64,000 bases of DNA. Origin: Patiria pectinifera. Taxonomy: Eukaryota > Echinodermata > Asteroidea > Valvatida > Asterinidae. The notes under the pieces were generated by a model that saw only the letters and a program-made list of their open reading frames with translations, did no database searches and was not told the DNA's origin. Positions 34,575-49,500 of the stretch are shown one piece after another. Each line of letters starts with the position of its first letter. The stretch's first letter is position 1. The position numbers and the translations under genes were made by a program. The DNA lies in contig CM057141.1 in assembly GCA_029964075.1 (NCBI GenBank), forward strand, positions 3,100,001 to 3,164,000, given 5' to 3'.

Positions 34575-37500
34575 TCATCGGTCAGATTTCAGGCTGTTCA
34601 GTCGCTGGGCCAGCGGGTTAGGCTCCAGGCACATGCGCTTGGGCGAGCTGTCCATGCCCTCGCCCAGGGGCAGGACGCGCTTGGGGGTCTGTCGCTCACC
34701 GCCCCGCCGGATCATGTTGTTGATTTCTCGCAGGTTCTGTAGACAAGAGGGTATTGGAAATTCTTCAAGTTTTTAACAGAAAGTCTCTTGGTATGAGAGT
34801 AACAAACCTACATGTAAGAGTAGGACAGCAAATCGTTGGAGCGTCCCAGATGGAAATTTTCTTTGTTCCTTTTTATCTTTTTTGACTGCTGATGCTTTGA
34901 AAAAAAAATATTGTGGATGTGTTGAAACAATGCAATGCAATCCTTGGAAATGCACCTTTGTTTCCCATGTAACATTATTTTCAATTTTCATTTTGCCATT
35001 TTTTAAGGGCCTTTTGTGCTTTTTTATTTTTGAAAAATAACAATTTTTTTTATTTTCATGCTAATAAAAATTCGCATATTCATGAGCAAGTGTGATGTCA
35101 TTTCAGGCAGATACCTCAATGCTACAGCTATTTCGACATCAAAGTTTGCCACAATTTGGAATATTTTGCCATCTTAAATTTTCTTTCCGTTGTTGTTTCA
35201 GTACATGATAGGCCAATGAGCAAAGTTTTCCCACAATTGTTTTCAACGAGCAAATTTGAAGTTACCAGTTTTAACAGAAAACCCCTAAACTGAGCAGTGT
35301 CTTCCTGAAATGACATCACAGCAATAGCGCCCTCATTTGTCAAGAAAAGCATGGAAAATTTGAAATGTTTAAAAAATTGCGCTTTTCAATAAAATGCACC
35401 AACAAGGGATGTCAAATAGTTTTCATACATTTAAGAGTAGAAAGTTCCCCTGTGTGTGTCTTAAAAATTTGAGAGTAATGCCTAACCTTTGCAGGGCTCT
35501 TGTTGATGTAATACAGCATGCCCTTGTTAGGACTAGTAGGTATGGAGTTGGCGTGCGGGCTGATGTACAGCTCGTGGCGACTAGACACTCGGCGCGGTGA
35601 GGCCGGGTGCGCCCTGATCACTGGCATGGGCGACAGCGAGGGTGCTTCTAGGTTTTCCTGACTGCCCTCGCTTGGTGCGAAGCGAAGGGCAAAAGCCTGA
35701 ATTCTCCTGACGTAAACCTGCAGGCAGATCCACAACTTATCATTTTAGTATTTTGATTAAACAAAATCTACCGTATCCATTTCAAATGTCGAAACAACTT
35801 CTTGAATATCTTGAAAGAAACTGGAAATTTTAGAAATTGTGAGGGTGACTCCCCATGAGTTCAACAATAGGTGATACTGAAACAAATGTTTCTGTAGAAC
35901 TTTTGAATACCATACACCATATGCCAGATTAAACTGAACTGTTTTGTTTTGTCTGTGACAGCTGCAACTTTGGCAAGTGGTAATAATAAGGAAATAAATA
36001 TGTGCTTGGCCAGTTTTAAAACAAGTCCTTTTAAGATCGGCTGGGGAAATGGAGGCTGATATTTGGCTCGGGCTATAATAGGCCGCCAGACACCCAGTCG
36101 GTCTTAAACGGACTTGTTTAAAACTGGCCAAGCACATCTTTATTCCCATTCATAAATACCTTTTCTGTCTAAAAGTCAAAAATTTATTAATTTCCAACAA
36201 TTTTGTTCAACAATTTTACTTCATGTTTTTTTTAAACACCCCTCTAGGTATGTTATGGTATTTGCCTCTCGTGAGTAGTCCTGAACAACGTATATGGAGA
36301 TTGTGTGTACTGCGCGATGTGGCGCAGAACGCAGCTGTGCTGCTGTAGTGTGAATATAGGACTACGAAATACTGACTCATTGGTATTATTGCACATGCCC
36401 CAGTGAGGATTGTAAACGTTCCACCAATAAAAGGATATAAATAAAAAGGCACCAGATTTCATGGAAGTCAAAATTTCATGCGACACTAGAAAAGTGCGTC
36501 AGACCAGCCAGCCGGTGTTTCATCAACCGTTTAAGACCGGCCCTCGACCAATAGGAATGGGTAAATTCTCTTACGTCATGTTTAACAGATCAATCACACT
36601 ACAAAATAGCTCATACAAGTGATTCATTACACCAGTTCTTTCATGGAGTTTTCTCCCCCCCCCCTACTTTTTTGTTGTGTTTTGGAATCGAGTAGTTTCT
36701 GAACAGAATTTTGACTCCGAGGTAGCAATGAAATCCATCCCAAAATAACTGGTACTGCCTACACCTACTCCAGTAAAAATAGATATAGTCCATCATTTGT
36801 AATTTGTGCATTTTGTTCGTTTGAAGCAACAAAAGTGTTCAAAATCTAATGAGGGATACTGAACAACTAACCCGATGAAGTTTCAGCTAAGCTTCAGCTG
36901 TATATTCCGAGAAAAACAGCATTCTAGGATATCAATTTCAAATCAAAAGTTACTGAATCATGTTTTGAATTGTTTTGAATTGCAGCTATACGCGACGTCG
37001 CGCACTGATCCGACCAATTATAGCAACACGCGCGTGTGCGTCGTGCCAATGCTTGCGCGTGCTTCGCCGAATAACAAACGAACTACTAATTAAAATTTTC
37101 CTACGGTGCGTCTTAAGACGCACCGTTGGAAAGGCCTTCTTTCGTTGATTACTTCAAAATGACAGCTTCCCAGAAAGAATAATTACACAGGGAGTTTAGT
37201 TCCCTTATTCCTTTGTTCCCTTACTATCTTTCAACCAAGTTTGTTTTTCAACAATAATTACGCCAGTTACTTTTCGGATGGCTGCAAATGATGGACTATA
37301 GCTTTAAATCAATTTTAACCCATCCAACTTACGGAGTTATAGAAGGTGATCAGGTCCCCCCTATCCTCGTCTTCAAACGATGAGCTGGTGCCGGCCATAC
37401 GTGTAGGGGTGGGTGGGGCACTACCGGGATGAGGGGCGGGCAGAGTGCTGGCTGAACGCATTCTCAGGGTATGGGGATTGGGGTTTGTTTCGACTGGAGA

Positions 37501-40500
37501 GATCCAGAAAAAGAGGGGAAAATACAAATAATTAATCTCTATTATAAGGGATTGGGGTTTGTTTCAACTGGAGAAATCAAGAAAAAGAGGGGGAAAATAC
37601 AAATAATTAATCTCTATTATAAACTGAACTTGGGAAATGCTCTAGATCTATTGGTAGCGTCAATTGTCATCCACGGTTTCTTTGTTCGAAGATTTTTTTA
37701 TCCCGATAAGTTTGACTATACAGGTTGTTCCCCCAAAAACGGTTTACGCTTACTCAGCTGCAGGTTTCTCAAAACTGGGGAGACATGTTGAAATTGTTTT
37801 AAAATATTCCTAAAGTATAAGATCTTTGTGGTATATGGTGAAAGCAGCGTTGGAAAAAAAGAGCCTAAATTAAAAATGGCGGCCATTTCCACATGTACAG
37901 AACAATGGGTCAAAAACCAGTTTGTCTCCACACAAGTCTATGAGACACGGTCAAAACAACACCACTGCGTGCACAAAGAACTGCAATAACATTGATCATG
38001 CCTCGTACATGCGTGTTGACAAACTAGTTTTTTTACCATTTTTCTGTAAATGGCCGCGATTTCTTAATTGAGGCTTTATTTTCAACCCCGCTTTCACCAT
38101 ATACCACCAAGATCTTGTAGTTTAGGAATATCTTCAAACAATTTCAACGTGTCTCCCCCAATTTTGAGAAATCTACGTCTGAGAAAGTGTAAAAAAAAAT
38201 TTGGGACCACTATGAATATTGTGTTGCAACCATCTTTGAGGTATGTATTTTTGGTTAAGAAGACATACTTAACACACTGCAAACGCGAGAACCCACTTTT
38301 CGACATTTTGTACCTTTTTGCTTGTCGGCATCGGGTGAGCTCTGGCGAGACCCGTTGCTGCCGTTGGCGGAGTTCTGACGGCGATCCTGCAGCAGGACGC
38401 TGCGGTAGACGCTGCTCTGGGCCTGGGGCTGCCGACGGTAGGCCTTCATGATGTCCTGAAATTTCTTGTCTTCCTTGGTCACCTATCATGTCGCAACAAA
38501 AAAGACCAGCAGTTTATCATCCAAGGACCAAAAGAAAACATTGAGGAGATTCCGATTAGCTAGAATCGTTTATCAAACACCCCTCTACCAAACTTAGCAA
38601 TTGAAAGTTTCCTTTCAGGTAACCTGACTTCAGTAAAACTTTTCTACGCAATATGGTCCATGGCTTAAAGAGGTTGTGGAATGCTCGAAGACATTTCCGT
38701 CTTTTTTCGGGTATATGTAGCCTAAGGTGTGATGTTTATACTACGCTGCATCGGGAGTACTGTTTATTACGTCACGATTTACTATGTTTTGTTTGCTGCC
38801 CCCAACGACGACTGTTACACAAATGGCACGTTCGGGTCGAAACAGGACCTGAAAAACAGCTCTCAAAAGTACCTTTTGTACTCATTTCATGACAGACACA
38901 ATAGTAGTTTTTATTTCATCACACCTTAGGCTACATATACCTGAAAAATGATGGAAATGTCTTCAAGCATTCCACAACCTCTTTAACGCTAACCTCTTAA
39001 CTCCTTCAAAATCCATCCCCTATTTTGCTGGATTTTGGATGACTTGGTCCTGCAGGCCTGGTTTGACCAAATAATGATGGAGTATGATGGACTTGGGCCT
39101 GGAGGCCTAAAGCAAAGCATGGATTGAAAGCGATTTTGGCGGACTTGGTCCAGTACTTAGTAAAAGACAGTAGGGAATTAGGGTTAAGACAAACTCCCCA
39201 CAAGAAATCTAGAAAGATGGAATGTATTCGACTCATTCTGATTTAGGTTTGCGACTCGGTTGGTCATATCACTGGTTACAATAGCTGCGTGAATCATAAT
39301 GCACAGCGGGGAGCCAGGACCAGGAAGTTTTGTGATGATATTTTGACCACTGTTTGCCTAGAGAGACATTTGCACGTTGCTAGTAGCATGCAGGCAGTAT
39401 TGTCCAGAAAATAAAGAAAGAAAGAAGATTGATCAGAACAATTCTAAGCAGTGGTCGGGTTGTGCCCGGCCACTCAACAATACCAACCTTGCACATGAGA
39501 TATATTGCACACATGATGAGCTGATCCAGGTGCCGATCCTTCATCAGATCCACGTGCTTGGTCAGCGAGTGCTCAATGCAGGTCCACGTCTTACGCCGCA
39601 GGTCGTCTGTCAGGTTCAGCTTGTGGGCAAGGTCTAGCAGGCGCACGTTGACCAAGTGGAAGACCTGGAAATGAAGACGGAGGAAACAATTTACATCAAT
39701 TTGAAGATTAGAAGCAAATTTGACATTAGAAGCACTCAGAGCGACTACATGCGAAAGACATCTCCACGAGTAAGGAGCAGGTCGTGGGTTCGAGTCCCAC
39801 CTAAGTTAAAGGGAAAATACAACATTTGCAAACATCAAAAAATAAAACTACCAAATCATTTTGAAATACCTTGCTGGACTGTTAGTGAATGACAGTGTAA
39901 AGCATCCTGTAAAATCATGGCACCTGGTATACTGTCATTTTCAAGAAAAGTGGTATTTTTGTATCAATTTCCAACGCTGGTCGGCCGACCAGCATTGGAA
40001 AAAACTGGCTTTTTTTCAAATACTGGCCCCGATTGACCATCGCACTTGTTTGCAATCGATTACACACCTATGAACGGGTACAAGCCAGCTAGACTGGTTC
40101 CCTGACCTTACAATTCCCCAATGTATGTAAACTGCTCTGTTTCTTCTTATATGGAGTCAGGGAACCAGACTACAGGAAAATGATTGTTTTTCTTGGTTTT
40201 TATAGCATTTTCGAACCCAAAACCTCATAACAGTCAGTGTAACTATATTTGCTATATATTACCAACCCCCCAATTCCATCCATTTCTGAAAATTACAGCA
40301 AAAGCAAATGATGTATATTCCCTTTAATGCATGAGCTGTATATACAGAGTCTATGGAATACACCAAGGCAGGGCAAAACCCAATACAAAATGTACAGCTC
40401 ATCCCAAATGCTAAAAAGTTTGGTTGCGATACCCACTGCTTCTCAGACTCAAACTGACTAGCAGACCCGAGCAAGCTTGGCAAGACGTCTGTCCTAGTAT

Positions 40501-43500
40501 CAAGCAGGAGATCATGAATTTGAGTGCTATCCCAATTAGCTGGTGATTTTTTTTTCTTCTTCTCAGTAACATTGAGTATACAGTGTTGAGCAAAGGGCAA
40601 AACCCGAGGTGAAATTTGCTATCTAGTCAGTGTGATGTGATCAAGCTACATGAGTCGTTTGTCAACCCTGGTCAAAAATTTTTTATTACAGATTTGGAAA
40701 GAGCACAATCTCAGCATTACTGCTGTGAAAACCGCATGCAGATACCATACTTAGTTCCAAGATTATGGAGGTCGGAACACCAAGAGATTTGATGTAGTGA
40801 TGCGATGAATTAGCCCTATTTTGGCCAGTATCTCTAAATGAAAATTCCCGAACAAACGACTCATTTAGCTTGATCGCATCACATATCGAGATGAGTGGTT
40901 TCAGGCACATTTTTATACAATACCTTCCGGAAGAACAGTCCCACTGAACCAGTCCTCTTAGGCTTATTGACTGCCACCGCCGGCTGCTCCCCTTCCGCGC
41001 CTTGCCCGGTAGGCGTGGTTCTGGTACCCGGCTCCACTTTGATCGGCGACGTTTTAGCCTCCGTCGAGGGCGATGATTTCAGGGGTGAAGGGGAGGCATT
41101 CGGGGGTGTGGCTTGGGCCCGTTGCGGGGCTGTGGGCATGGTGGTGACCTTGATGGGGCTCGAGACGAACTTGATGTTACCATCTTTGTCTTTGATACCT
41201 GTTGAGAAATTTAAGATTTAAGCCTTGTTCTTTGAGTGTGTTTTTGTAAGCCAAATCAACCAGACTACCCCCCACATGTAGTGAACTAGTCTGGATTTCC
41301 TGATGTTAAAGGGAATATACATCATTTGCTTTTGCTGTAATTTTCAGAAATGGATGGAATTGGGGGGTTGGAAATATATAGCAAATATAGTTACACTGAC
41401 TATTTTGAGGTTTTGGGTTCAAAAATGCTATAAAAACCAAGAAAAACAATCATTTTCCTGTAGTCTGGTTCCCTGACTCCATATAAGAAGAAACAGAGCA
41501 GTTTACATACATTGGGGAATTGTAAGGTCAGGGAACCAGTCTAGCTGGCTTGTACCCGTTCATAGGTGTGTAATCGATTGCAAACAAGTGCGATGGTCAA
41601 TTGGGGCCAGTATTTGAAAAAAAGCCAGTTTTTTCCAACGCTGGTCGGCCGACCAGCGTTGGAAATTGATACAAAAATACGAATTTTTTGGAAAATGACA
41701 GTAATACCAGGTGCCATGATTTTACAGGATGCTTTACACTGTCATCCACTAACAGTCCAGCAAGGTATTTCAAAATGATTTGGTAGTTTTATTTTTTGAT
41801 GTTTGCAAATGTTGTATTTTCCCTTTAACTCACACTTATGCTTATCATTGGGTCGGTGAAGCTGTGTTTATAACTTTAGGAGTTCATACCATCTGAAACC
41901 CCTGAAAATTAGGATTCTGTTGAGTCTTAAATTCCACTGCAATTGAGTCCTTTCTGAATATTTTGCACAGCATTGCTTTAGCTGAAAAGATTGGATAGAT
42001 TGAAGTGTTTGTATCACAAGATGTGTTTAGGTCAGACTTTTGCTCGTGCAAAACCAACTTAAGTTGGATGTACTGGTTTTGTTTCTGGACCAGAATTCAC
42101 TGCCTGCAGGTTGTAAAAATGTAATGTCAGTCACTCTGGAATTTCCCACACAATCAAAATAAAACATCTAGTTTATTACAGGTAGAGTAGTTGTAATTTC
42201 TGCATTTTTTTTTTTTTGAAGCAACAAAAGTGCTAAAAAATCTCAAGAAGGGTGCTCAACAACTAACCTGATGAAGTTTTAGCTCTACGAATGCTGTGTA
42301 TTCCGAGAAAACAATATTCTAGGATCTCGGTTTCAATTCAAAAGCTGCAGCGTCATATTTTAAATTGCGCCCAAGGTCAACACCCAGAACAGGTTCTCAT
42401 TCAGCCGATTGCAGCTACGCGCTGTCACGCACTGAACCGATGAAGAATTGTGCGTCGTGTCAACGCTTGCGTGCACCCATTCAGGGATTTGCCCAATTAC
42501 AAACCAACTACTGTACTCACAGAAATTGGAAATTTCCAAAAATGTGTCACTTGACTCATCTTTGGAAATGACGTTTTATTGTTTTCCTCAAAGAGACTGC
42601 ATGGCAGAAAGAATAATTTTACGGGGAGTTTTAGTGTCATTACTATCTTCAAACCAAGTAAGATTTTTTACAATAATTTGGTCGGTTACTTTTTGGAAAC
42701 CTGCAAATGGTCCACTCTACCTTTAACTTGCACAATTTTCTAAATGGACAGTGTCACAACTTTTCAGGACACTAGACGACGCACAACTTGATCAGTACAT
42801 GTTTGTATGGATCTTGTATCCAAGATTTTGCCTGTTCTTACCCTGTATTGTCACCGTGACTGTCTGGGGTTGCATCGCCGTCTTGGCCTTGGGTTGCGTC
42901 AGGGTGATGGACTTGGGCTTGACGCTGACCGTCACCCCGCTCTCCAGCGTGGTCTCCGCCAGGGACTTCTGGCCAGCGACGGAGCCATTGGCTCTGCTGG
43001 CTGTCTTACCGCCGTCGGGTGACGACGATGCTGATGAAGTCGCAGAGGGTGATGACTCTTCGGCGGGCACGGCAACGGCAAACAGGCGTCGCTTGGCGCT
43101 CCCCGGCGAGGGGGAGCTGAAACGATCGCGAGCTGATGTCGGGGACTGAAGAAGGGCATCTGAAAAATACAACAAATGAAACGACTCCATTAAGTAATCT
43201 TTGAAATCTTGAGGAATGAAGTCTAGAGTACCGAAGTGCGCGTCGTATTCTATTCCACGCGCACAGCTTAAGTGTGTGAAGACATCAGAACGCAAACCAG
43301 AGTAAACAAGAACAATGAAAGCCGACGTCACACTTGCAGTACTCTATACCACATGCTTCTGAGTATCAGGATTTGTCCATGACTTTGGGAATCTCCGGTT
43401 ACAACTACTGCAGATGTCTCAACTGCTGAGCTTAGAACTCACCTTTCTTAGCAGCGGGGTCAGTCTCCATGAGCATGCGGACGCGCTGATGCATGACGGG

Positions 43501-46500
43501 CGAGCGGTAGGGCTGAGAAGCGCCCCCGTTGGTCCGGGCATTCGCGTCGACCTGCGTGGTGACAGAGACATCTTCGCAGGACGGCGGACCGTCTTTAGAG
43601 TCCCGCAGGGCGTCCCAAATTGGGGAGTCGCTTCGCCAGGCACGGTCTTGCAGTATCTCTTCCTCAACCTAAAGATAAAAAAAATAACCACCAAGTTTGG
43701 ATTTGATCCACCAACATCTTGATGTACACGTAATCATTGTATGTAAATCATAATCCTCCAAATTTTTGCACTTATGTTCAAATGAAGGATACCGTCTGCC
43801 TCAATCCTTCACAATTCTCCAACAAACCTGCCTCTCAAAATGCATTCAGCCTCAATCCTCCAAAATCCTCCTCTTCTTCCAACACCATTCATCCCAAATC
43901 CTCCAAAATCAACCGATACTGAATGGCCATGTGCCCTCAATCCTCCACAATCCTCCAAAATTGTGTTTGCTTGGAGAAATTCATCAACACCCGTGGCAGT
44001 CTTTCTAGGAACCTTCTTGAAGTCTCAAAAAATCCTCCATTTTGCAGACAAACTATGAGCGGATTTTTCGTGCTTCATATGCCAGTTCAGTATTCCAACT
44101 GCGCATGTGCACATCCAGATATGACGACTTTCCCAATTCGGGCGATTCACAATGCAGTGCGCCACCAAGAGTTTGCCACGGAGAGTCCATTTTTCAAGTT
44201 TACGGTCGACAAAACACGGCCCATTTGAACGAGTATCAGTAGACAACTTGAGCTATTTTGTTAAGGATTGGAGCATAGCATTGTGCCGCCTTACAAAAAA
44301 ACACCATATTGATAAAAAGAAAAGAAAAAGGCAAACAGATCCTCGAATCAAACGCTTATGAAACTACTGACCGGAAAAATGAACAATTTCAAATGTCCCC
44401 CGCTGCAAATTTGTCGACCATCTCCCACCATGCACTGGGAAAAATGAACTCTCCTTGGCAAACTCTTGGTGGCGCACTGCATTGTGAAACGCCCAAACTG
44501 AATGGCCAACAGTAGCAAAATACTCAAAACCCTCCAGAAGGTTTCTGCAACTCTTCAATTCAAAACGAGTTCTACTTACATGGTTCAGATGTTTGACAAT
44601 GTCTCTCGACAAAACGTCTTCGGCTCTCAGTAACAGCTCAATGACCTTGTAGAAATGGAACGCTGGAAGATCGAAGATTTCAAGTATCCACGGAAACGAC
44701 CTGCAAGGGTTAAAGGTCAAGGTGCTTGTCAAGTCACTTTAAGCATAAACGAGAATTCACAAGATCTGTGCTTGATCTTGCTCCAGCCAAAACCCGTTTG
44801 TTGGGGGAAATTTCACAATCATGACACCCTCTCACAGTTCTTTCCGAGGCAACAAGGTCAATTAAAAAATCCGATACGCAAATTAAAGTCTTAAGTGATT
44901 AAAGAACTGAATGATAGACTTTGGATTGATAAACCCACTTGCGTACGTGTCATCCATGGTACTAGGATCACAGAGTAATTACGGCCAAAAAAAAAAAAAG
45001 TTTTCATGTTTCCGTGAACACTGCCAAAAACAAAAAAGACGTGTCTGTAGGTAGGGTATTTTAATTCTTTATTATATATTATATTTTTTTTGTACAAAGG
45101 TATCAGTATCAATATCAGAATTTTCAATAATCGATATATATCTGAAATCCAATATCGAGAATATTCGATATATTGATTATCCCGTGTTAAAGTTAAAGAC
45201 CATAAAGATGACACTTGAGAAAATAAATAACAAAGTTTAATGATTGGCAACCTTATGTACATCCAACATTTAAGGGTTGGTCAGGTTAATGGAGAAAAAA
45301 CCTTTTTATTATTTTGGCTTTATTTAATCACTGGGAAAAAAGTCTGAGACAAATCCAATTAGCTTCTTGAGATGAAGCCACTCCTTAAACAGAATCCCAG
45401 ATTGCAGATGGGGGAGGAAGTGAAAATGCAGGCACTGAAAAAAAAGGGACAGTTTCTCACTGCAGGGACCCGAGTGAAGTTCAGCAACTTACTTCTGTGA
45501 ATTGTAGGCAAAGATGATGACTTCCAGACAGCAGGCCAGCAACGACCGGTGAAAGATATCGTGCTCCAATAACGACTGCAAACAGATGAGGAAAACAAAA
45601 ACAAAAAAAAACATGAAACATTCCATCAAACCATGGATCGTTCCTTATTCCAACAAAATCCTACATTGTGCAGAAAACTAACAGCCATACTCTTGTGTAC
45701 CCCCAAGGGGGTTATCAAGCATTACGAATGTCACAGTCGATGTGCTCTACCTTCCTCAATCCTACAAAGTCATCCAAAAACCATCTGGGCCCAATTTCAA
45801 GGCGCTGCTAACCACAGAAATCCACACTTACGCTCACCATTCTGTGATAACAGCGCTAGCAGAAAAAATTCTGCCTTAATCTAGTAAGCACAGAATCCTT
45901 AGTTATGGGATATCAAACGCGCATAAGCCAAAATTCCTCGCTAACCTGTGAAATACGCTTACCCATAAAGCAAGGACATTTTCTGCCACTGTAAGCAGGG
46001 ATTGTCTGCTAACGGTAAGCAGGGAGCCATGAAATTGAGCTCCAGTGAATTTTGAGGGCTCCGAGAGTTAAGGGTTAAACAGAACACAAGCTAATTTTCT
46101 AATGCTTTAAAACAAGTCAAAATTGTAACAACACCTACACTTGATGAGTTTCTTACCGATAAGTCTGTCTTGCCTTTCTGTTCGACCCGTTTCTTCTCGC
46201 TGATGATGATGTTCTCCAACGCCTTGTAGTACATTTTGATGGCTAGCGTTAGTCGTCGCTTGGCGAAGTCCAGCGGGGGTCCTGTCCCATCCTCCTGCTG
46301 AAATATAAAACCAAACAATTCCAACATGTTAAAAACTTTCAAAAGGCAATTTTCACTGCTCTCCGCAGTGCTGTTTTTCTGTGAAGTGACTCTCTGTGTG
46401 ACAAAGTTAATTTACCACTTCAAATCCCTTCCCTTGAAACTGACCTGCAGTGTTTTAAAGAGTTATACATATTTTTCTGGATATTGACTTCCCAGTAGGA

Positions 46501-49500
46501 GGGTTAATAGTAGTGGTGTTCAATTAGGGGTAGGACGGGAACTGGGTAACCTACTGAGGTAAAACCGGGGTACCCAGGTAACCTACTGGGGTAAAACCCG
46601 GGTACCCAGGTAACCTACTGAGGTAAAACCCGGGTACCCAGGTAACCTACTGAGGTAAAACCCGGGCACCCAGGTAACCTACTGAGGTAAAACCTGGGTG
46701 CCCAGGTTACCTACTGAGGTAAGACACGGGTACCCAGATAACCTACTGAGGTAAGACCCGGGTACCCAGGACACCTACTGAGGTAAAACCGGGGTACCCA
46801 GGTAACCTACTGAGGTAAAACCCGGGCACCCAGGTAACCTACTGAGGTAAAACCTGGGTGCCCAGGTTACCTACTGAGGTAAGACACGGATTCCCAGGTA
46901 ACCTACTGAGGTACCCAGGTACCCAGGTAACCTACTGAGGTAAAACCAGGGTACCTGTAAAAGAAACCCAACCCAAATATTCAAATACCGGAAGTTGTCT
47001 GAAAATTCTCCACAAATGGTGTTCAAAACCTGTCTTTGTCTACAGTCTGCGAAGTTAGTAAGTAATTTGTAAAGTTGGGTTCCCGGGTCCATAGTCTGGA
47101 ACCGGTTCCTGGCATCAGCGGTCGGGTACTCGGGTACCCAGTTCCGATGCACATGCACCCCTCTTTAACAGGACAGAATGATGTTTACCTGCGTGTAGCG
47201 TTGGCAGAAGGTCTCTCCCATGGCCTTGATGCGACCGACGATGGACTCCGTCACATCATGGCTGCATTCTCTGAACACCGTCTGCAGTTCCTCGCTGGGC
47301 CCCGCCTTGCATCCGGACAGCAACGCCTGGAGACGGCTGACTGTCTGCGTCGCCGTGGAGACCGGGGTGATGCTTGGATCCTTCTCCTTCAGGTAGTGAC
47401 GACCCGTCAAAGGGGTCTGGGGACACAGGGTTTTCACCTGAACCATATAGTAAAATACAAAATACGATACTGTTAATTTGAATTCCTTTTTCATGTTCAT
47501 CTCATGGCCTAATAATGTTTAAAACTTCAAAATTCTGGGGCACCTATTTGAAAATAAATTTGTCCTCACAACCCCATTCCCAGGTCTATAATGCTGGGTT
47601 TTAGAAATTTTGATTGAAAAAACTATTACTCCTTACAACCTTGTTCCATGGGTCTATTCGCAACCCTGGTATCAACAGTAGACTCGGGGAAGGTCATTGT
47701 TTCTTATATTCTGATTGGTTACTGCAATTACAAACAATGAATTTTTATTTTAAACATGTAGAATGTTTGTCAAAGTAGTCGCATGGTATCCTACCTTCTC
47801 TATGTACTGTGGCATCTTGCGTTTGGCCTGCATCTTATCACTCAGACTGGTGGCGTGTTTCACGGCCGGGGACTTGGCCGGCGTTCCTATCTCCTCGTCG
47901 GCATCGTCGCTTAGGAAGATGCGCTCGTCAAAGTCTCCCTTGGTCAAGACGTACTCCTCGTACTCTTTGTTGATGCTTTTACTGCAAAGAAAAAAAGTAC
48001 AAGATTGTGACGCACGAGATAACCGGAAATATCTGATGTACTAGTGTCCTCGACCTGAAAATTTACAACAAGCTGCTTTTTTTCAGATGGAACTAAAACA
48101 AATGTCCATGAGAATTGTTAGTAACACTGGGTTCACAACTTCCACGTTTACAAACTTGTAGCCCAAACTGTAGACAATTATGAAATAAATCACTGGTCAT
48201 GTAGCACAGCACTGCCTGCACCGTCCACTGTGTGACAAGATTTGCTTGTTAACAACTATAAACAGATCTCTTGATTTATTTGTCTGTTTTGCCTGTGTTA
48301 CTGACCTGTTCAACTCAAAGCTTGTGACATCAAGCAGGCCGACCAATTTGTCCAAGCTGCCTCGCAGAATCTAACCAGTGTAAATGTTAAAAAAATATGA
48401 AAATAAAAAGGTTTGTTTAAACGATGTCTCGTTCAAAACAGAAATAAACAGAATGGGTATAATGTATTACCCTGACGCCATTTTTTTTTTCACGATAAAT
48501 TACCTCAATGATGGTCGTTTATCGCATATACATTGGAGAAACTTGAATATGATTCTGATTGTAAAAATGAATGAAAGGTTTGCCGAAACACAATGCAGGA
48601 AATATTTCTCAAACTAAGAGAATTGGGGGGGGGGGGTGTTATGATACTACTAATTCTTTCCAAATGAACATTTCTAGAGTGAAGTGTTGCAAAGATGGAT
48701 CTAGCAGGGTAAGTTTTTTTGTTCAAAAGAATCTCATAATTTACCCGATCTTCGATGAGTTTGCGTATGTGTGGTTTCCACCAGTGTTCCTTGATGCCTT
48801 TAGCTTCTAGCACCAGACCGTCGTGGAGGTCACACAGCCTCTCAATGATGCAGGGGGGATCGGCAGGCACGGCATAGTTACGACTCGAGAAATTCTCTGG
48901 GAGACCTGGTCACATCAATTTGAAGAAAAAAACAAAAGAGAGAGCAAAGTGTGCATAAGTTTACGAGCTTAACAGTGATGCACTCTCAGTTCTTGTTTGA
49001 ACAAATAATGGTACGCCGTCAGAAGAAGTTCAACGTTCAAAAATTTTACTGGATATTGCAGAGGGAATTGTAGCGCGAAGTTGGACTTTGATTCCATGAA
49101 TATTACTGCAGATGAACACAATACCGTGTGTGGCCTTCAACTTTTTTTGTGTGTGGGCAGATTTCTATTCATGGAAACAGAATGAGTAAACGCAATTGTG
49201 CAATAATCTGGGGGAAATACCGCAATATTGTGGACACTTACTTGTAGTATTTTTTAAAAACCTCATAAAAGGATAAGCAAAATTATTTGCCGACGAAGCT
49301 TATTTCCTCATCTGTGCATATATTTTGAAAATTAAATACTACTCACCGGATTCTTTTAAGACTAAAAAAACACTGACTTGTAGTTAAAATTATCAAAATT
49401 TAAATGAGATGTCGGCAAAATCAATTAAAAAATTTACTCAAAGTGCCTTTAGACAAAATCAATAAATTGGGAGGCAATGATAGAAATTTACATGACAAGA

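Noticed and set aside
39725..39805. tRNA-like stretch with GGGTTCGAGTCCC
   Set aside because: Only a B-box-like region and one arm are recognisable; there is no cloverleaf. It is probably a SINE remnant beside the MITE.
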